From positions 1 to 64,000 of the forward strand of contig NZ_JAUNTN010000009.1 in NCBI RefSeq assembly GCF_030538695.1: a stretch of 64,000 nt of DNA, given 5' to 3'. Positions 63,333 to 64,000 of this stretch are shown one piece after another. The position numbers and the translations under genes were made by a program. Position 1 is the first letter of the stretch. Each line of letters starts with the position of its first letter. The notes under the pieces were generated by a model. The model saw only the letters and a list, made by a program, of their open reading frames with translations. It did not search any database and was not told the DNA's origin. This DNA comes from Paracoccus sp. (in: a-proteobacteria). Its GTDB lineage: Bacteria > Pseudomonadota > Alphaproteobacteria > Rhodobacterales > Rhodobacteraceae.

Positions 63333-63410
63333 CGGGCCGTGGCGCAGCCTGGTTAGCGCGTCCGTCTGGGGGGCGGAAGGCCGCGAGTTCGAATCTCGCC
63401 GGCCCGACCA
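63333..63410 (+). tRNA. tRNA-Pro (anticodon GGG)
   Basis: A 78-base tRNA with encoded CCA. The acceptor stem CGGGCCG pairs with CGGCCCG. The anticodon stem TCCGT/GCGGA (one G-T pair) encloses CTGGGGG, giving GGG for Pro codon CCC. The T arm contains GAGTTCGAATCTC. A terminator follows after 5 bases. Confidence 0.97.
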
Positions 63411-63415
63411 TTCCG

Positions 63416-63446
63416 AAAACGCCCACCCCTTGCGGGTGGGCGTTTT
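63416..63446 (+). terminator. Terminator after tRNA-Pro
   Basis: AAAACGCCCACCC pairs with GGGTGGGCGTTTT across CTTGC; the stem ends in TTTT. Confidence 0.92.
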
Positions 63447-63467
63447 GGTATCTGTAAAGGGGGTCCG

Positions 63468-64000
63468 ATGACCGGCGTTCTGTCTGATACTGCCTTGAAA
63501 GCCCTGATCGAATCCGGTGCCATTGCAGCATCCGTCCCGATCATCCCCGAACAGATCCAGCCCGCCAGTCTTGACCTGCGCCTTGGCGACACCGCCTTTC
63601 GGCTGCGGGCATCGTTTCTGCCCGGCAAGGGACGGCGCGTGGCCGAGCGACTGGCTGATTTTCAGATGCATCGCATGGATCTGACCGGCGGCGCGGTGCT
63701 GGAGCGTGGCTGCGTCTATCTGGTGCCGCTGGCCGAGCGTGTGACCCTGCCCGACGGCATTTCCGCGGTGGCCAATGCGAAAAGTTCGACCGGGCGGCTG
63801 GACCTGCTGACCCGGCTGATTACCGATGACGGGACCGAGTTCGACCGCCTGCCCGATGGCTATGACGGCCCGCTTTATGCAGAAATATGCCCGCGTAGCT
63901 TTTCGGTTCTGGTGCGTCCGGGAATGCGACTGAACCAGTTACGGCTTCGGCAGGGACAAGCGGCGCTGGATGATGCTGCCCTGCGGCTCTTGCACGCGGA
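63468..64000 (+). CDS. dcd: 2'-deoxycytidine 5'-triphosphate deaminase (partial)
   Basis: The first 177 residues of a dCTP deaminase, cut by the window end. Deamination of dCTP supplies dUTP for dTMP synthesis. The protein begins MTGVLSDTALKALIESG and has IQPASLDLRLGDTAFRLRA, the beta-strand with the DLRLG motif, and ISAVANAKSSTGRLDLLTRL with the nucleotide-binding S-S-T-G-R. The version here is the long alphaproteobacterial type (about 360 residues, two dUTPase-like halves). It starts 22 bases after the tRNA-Pro terminator; the upstream GGGGGTCCG is a moderate ribosome site. Confidence 0.9.
   Translation, partial: MTGVLSDTALKALIESGAIAASVPIIPEQIQPASLDLRLGDTAFRLRASFLPGKGRRVAERLADFQMHRMDLTGGAVLERGCVYLVPLAERVTLPDGISAVANAKSSTGRLDLLTRLITDDGTEFDRLPDGYDGPLYAEICPRSFSVLVRPGMRLNQLRLRQGQAALDDAALRLLHA

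Noticed and set aside
62166..63671. 501-codon minus-strand open frame over ihfA, MerR and tRNA-Pro
   Set aside because: It crosses a tRNA gene, a terminator and three genes on the opposite strand.

Overview
The window is a 64 kb piece of a GC-rich alphaproteobacterial chromosome, most likely Rhodobacteraceae and probably Paracoccus or a close relative. Supporting signs are: ALA synthase (C4 haem pathway) with a perfect FNR box upstream, an F1Fo-ATPase zeta inhibitor subunit, the rsmI/yraN/gshB cluster divergent from an LpoA-like gene, MerR-regulated beta-oxidation genes, and Rhodobacterales-type DUF2927 and TIGR02300 proteins. It is mostly core genome. There is no phage, plasmid, insertion sequence or CRISPR array.

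Layout. 0-9.6 kb: rRNA methyltransferases (RsmB-like, RsmI), a PhoR-type kinase, gamma-carbonic anhydrase, gmk, a PAS_5 protein, gshB, yraN and an LpoA-like lipoprotein. 9.6-12.4 kb: glnD. 12.5-16.2 kb: a four-gene ferric-siderophore ABC importer on the minus strand. 16.5-20.3 kb: ispG, a RodZ-like gene and hemA. 20.5-27.4 kb: M20 dipeptidase, a HEPN-like protein, a membrane methyltransferase, hom, a ceramidase-like membrane enzyme, a GntR regulator, a YgjP-type metallopeptidase, a TIGR02300 protein and DoxX. 27.5-29.9 kb: tRNA-Ala followed by an AT-richer racemase/NCS1 permease pair that looks acquired. 29.9-32.4 kb: dhbCBA-type genes making 2,3-dihydroxybenzoate. 32.7-40.2 kb: guaB, a TDT transporter, a FadL-like porin, then an overlapping P-loop/metA/ppk2/TPM operon. 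40.2-49 kb: an SDR, two identical tRNA-Gly genes flanking a phytase-like secreted protein, a HIRAN protein, erpA, dgt, purC-purS, the zeta subunit, a MATE transporter and two PaaI thioesterases. 49-56.3 kb: two MerR regulators, a TRIC channel and a fatty-acid beta-oxidation set (acyl-CoA dehydrogenase, thiolase, bifunctional hydratase/dehydrogenase). 56.4-61.1 kb: TelA, a DUF2927 lipoprotein, an SPFH-GYF protein and a zinc-ribbon membrane protein. 61.1-64 kb: a PfkB kinase, ihfA, a MerR gene, tRNA-Pro and the start of a dCTP deaminase.

How parts work together. The siderophore importer and the dihydroxybenzoate genes, about 14 kb apart, suggest a catecholate iron economy. The beta-oxidation genes form a complete cycle probably under MerR control. 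The TelA/SPFH/zinc-ribbon genes resemble a membrane-stress module. A family of nine short intergenic elements (a 21-bp core ending in AATATCC, eight of them followed by a GC hairpin) sits at the 3' ends of genes throughout the window; it is the most pervasive structure that the genes do not explain.
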